A stretch of DNA of 64,000 nucleotides from Chlorobium sp. (GTDB taxonomy: Bacteria > Bacteroidota > Chlorobiia > Chlorobiales > Chlorobiaceae). Each line of letters begins with the position of its first letter. Position 1 is the first letter of the stretch. The notes under the pieces were generated by a model. That model saw nothing but the letters and a program-made list of their open reading frames with translations. It was not told the origin of the DNA and did no database searches. The translations under genes were made by a program, and so were the position numbers. This document shows, piece after piece, positions 62,227-64,000 of this stretch. The stretch is taken from assembly GCA_005843825.1 (NCBI GenBank), contig SZXX01000025.1, forward strand, positions 1 through 64,000, in the 5' to 3' direction.

Positions 62227-62414
62227 AATCTCATCCTGATTTTATTACAGTTAAATAGTTTGGCGCGAAGAGTGGTGCCGTCACAGCAAAAAACATCCGG
62301 AAAAAGAGTAAATTATACAGCAAAACAGAAGCGGCAATGCCTGATAACAGCTACGTAGTACATACAATAGCAAGCCGGAAAAGCCGCACAAATAATGTAC
62401 TAAACACTATCGAT

Positions 62415-62948
62415 ATGTCGGAAGAAAGTAAGGTGGGATGTTGCTGTTCGGGTGATGAATCCAATGGCAGTTCAGAGCCGGAAAAACGGCTTGGCTGGCA
62501 TGAATATTTCATGAGTGTCGCGCAGCTTATTTCCCGCAGGGCCACCTGTACCCGTGGTCATATCGGTGCGGTTATTGTAAGGGATCACAGTATTCTTTCA
62601 ACCGGATACAACGGAGCCCCTTCCGGACTTCCTCACTGTAACGACAGCAACTGCCGTATTTATCGAAGCACCCATCCCGATGGGACTGTCGAAGAGAATT
62701 GCGTTAACACCATTCATGCAGAAATCAATGCCATCGCGCAGGCAGCAAAGCATGGCGTCTCGATACAGGATTCCGATATCTATATTACATCAAGCCCCTG
62801 TATTCACTGCCTTAAAGTGCTGATTAACGTGGGCATAAAAACCATCTATTACCTTAAACCCTATAAGATAGAGCATATAAGCGAACTCCTCAGGCTATCC
62901 GGCATCAAGCTGGTTCAGGTCACTATGGCTGAAACTCCGCAATGTTGA
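62415..62948 (+). CDS. dCMP deaminase-family protein (ComEB-like)
   Basis: This 177-aa zinc deaminase starts at 62415. It has HAEINAIAQ (His and catalytic Glu) and [11 protein letters not shown] (zinc Cys pair), and [12 protein letters not shown] typical of dCMP deaminases. An N-terminal CCC run (residues 9-11) precedes the domain. It overlaps nothing; ribD follows by 3 bp. Confidence 0.88.
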   Translation: MSEESKVGCCCSGDESNGSSEPEKRLGWHEYFMSVAQLISRRATCTRGHIGAVIVRDHSILSTGYNGAPSGLPHCNDSNCRIYRSTHPDGTVEENCVNTIHAEINAIAQAAKHGVSIQDSDIYITSSPCIHCLKVLINVGIKTIYYLKPYKIEHISELLRLSGIKLVQVTMAETPQC

Positions 62949-62951
62949 CCG

Positions 62952-64000
62952 ATGCCCAAGAGCGATGATATACTCTATATGCGCCGTTGCATGGAACTTG
63001 CATTGCAGGGTGCCGGCAATGTGAGCCCGAATCCTATGGTAGGATCGGTTATTGTTTACAACGGCGAAATTATCGGTGAAGGCTTCCATCAAAAGTTTGG
63101 CGGCCCTCATGCCGAAGTAAACGCCATTGCTTCCGTCTCCAACGAGGCATTGCTTCCTCACTCCACCTTGTATGTGAATCTTGAACCCTGTTCCCATTTC
63201 GGAAAAACCCCTCCCTGCAGCGATCTTGTTATTGAGAAGGGGATCCCCCGGGTAGTCATCGGATGCCGTGATCCTCATGTTGCGGTGGCAGGTAAAGGAA
63301 CTGCAAAGCTGATTGCCGCAGGGATAGCAGTTACTGAAGGTGTGCTTGAAGCCGAATGCAAAAAACTTAACGAAGCATTTATTACAAGTCATACCACGGC
63401 CATGCCTTTTGTTGCCCTTAAACTGGCCGAGACACTTGACGGTAAAATTGCAACATCGCACAATGCATCCCAGTGGGTTACAGGCGAACCTGCAAGGCGG
63501 GAGGTTCACCGCCTACGGAGCATCTACGATGCAGTCATTATAAGTGAGGCTACCATTCGTGCTGATGATGCCCTTCTTACCGTCAGGCACTGTTCAGGGC
63601 GACATCCCCTTCGGGTTGTGCTCGATCGTCAGTTGAAGGCGCCGTTGACTGCGAAAATTTTCGGTTCTGAGGCCGAAACCATTCTCTTCGCTTCATCGTT
63701 ATCCTCCGGGTTGCCGAAAGTTGAGCAATTAAGGCAAATCGGCGTGACAGTTTTGTTCGTCAATGAGCGTGACGAAAAACTTGATCTTAGCGAAGTCCTT
63801 CTTGAACTTCATAAACGCAACATTCTTTCAGTGATGGTTGAAGGGGGGAGCAGCTTGTCCGCTTCATTTATTCGCGAAAATCTTGCGGATAAAATCTATA
63901 TGTTTATTGCTCCAAAGCTTTTCGGTGGCGATGGCCTCAGTGCGTTTGCTCCACTCGATATCACTACCCCCGACGAGGCAGTGAACCTGCAATTTGAGCT
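62952..64000 (+). CDS. ribD: RibD, riboflavin biosynthesis deaminase/reductase (cut by window end)
   Basis: The frame from 62952 is open to the window end (349+ aa shown; normal is about 360-370). The deaminase domain has HAEVNAIASV and EPCSHFGKTPPCSDL; the reductase domain has ALKLAETLDGKIAT and VEGGSSLSASFI. It converts the first pyrimidine intermediate in riboflavin synthesis. Starts 3 bp after the dCMP deaminase gene. Confidence 0.92.
   Translation, partial: MPKSDDILYMRRCMELALQGAGNVSPNPMVGSVIVYNGEIIGEGFHQKFGGPHAEVNAIASVSNEALLPHSTLYVNLEPCSHFGKTPPCSDLVIEKGIPRVVIGCRDPHVAVAGKGTAKLIAAGIAVTEGVLEAECKKLNEAFITSHTTAMPFVALKLAETLDGKIATSHNASQWVTGEPARREVHRLRSIYDAVIISEATIRADDALLTVRHCSGRHPLRVVLDRQLKAPLTAKIFGSEAETILFASSLSSGLPKVEQLRQIGVTVLFVNERDEKLDLSEVLLELHKRNILSVMVEGGSSLSASFIRENLADKIYMFIAPKLFGGDGLSAFAPLDITTPDEAVNLQFE

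Noticed and set aside
62439-62447. CCC run at the start of the dCMP deaminase as a Cys leader
   Set aside because: It is inside the deaminase reading frame with no terminator following.

Overview
The window looks like chromosome from a green sulfur bacterium (Chlorobiaceae). It encodes a small 2[4Fe-4S] ferredoxin of the chlorobial type, many c-type cytochromes, an SQR-like flavoprotein and outer-membrane porins, at moderate GC. A full set of assimilatory sulfate-reduction genes is present. That is unusual for the family, which normally takes sulfur from sulfide, and it recalls Fe(II)-oxidising Chlorobium; the species assignment is inference.

Layout. 1-8722: an operon of porin, SsuA-like binding protein, BadF/HgdC-type ATPase, two 2-hydroxyacyl-CoA-dehydratase-like Fe-S proteins, two SsuC-like permeases and an SsuB-like ATPase. 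9004-13068: a heterodimeric ABC exporter and a half-size EamA protein. 13157-18791: a lone sulfate-binding protein, OsmC, CspA, ferredoxin, DUF1847, an aminotransferase and toxin-antitoxin genes. 19058-20854: a second porin followed by two tandem tRNA-Cys-like genes separated by repeated hairpins. 20859-32300: redox genes (cytochromes, SQR-like, OsmC, rhodanese), a CLC channel and a 16-heme cytochrome with a membrane partner. 33572-37657: a molybdate-linked group (Moco-domain protein, TonB receptor with ModE-like boxes, ModA). 38026-44410: sulfite reductase, TusA-like protein, APS reductase, CysD, CysN and siroheme synthesis. 44472-50426: toxin-antitoxin modules around cysA-cysW-cysT-sbp. 50522-64000: mostly housekeeping genes (rimO, tgt, an ATP-grasp/alpha-E/transglutaminase trio, an epimerase, dCMP deaminase, ribD cut by the window edge) and a pseudo-hybrid histidine kinase.

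Main discovery. Five transcription units carry the same inverted repeat (core ATACCATAAATATGGTAT) upstream: the porin/SsuA/dehydratase-like operon, sbp1, porin2-tRNA, the sulfite reductase-cysHDN operon, and sbp2-cysTWA. In three of them the repeat is followed by a short ORF with a run of cysteine codons (CCCCRC, CCCC, CRCSCCC), then an intrinsic terminator, then the first structural gene. This is the architecture of cysteine-responsive transcription attenuation. I know of no description in this phylum. It places the unfamiliar ABC/dehydratase-like operon in a sulfur-starvation regulon, suggesting that it imports and reductively processes an organosulfur compound. The porin2 unit also carries a normal tRNA-Cys(GCA) and a variant with an 8-nt anticodon loop reading CUA, which ties the same circuit to tRNA-Cys.
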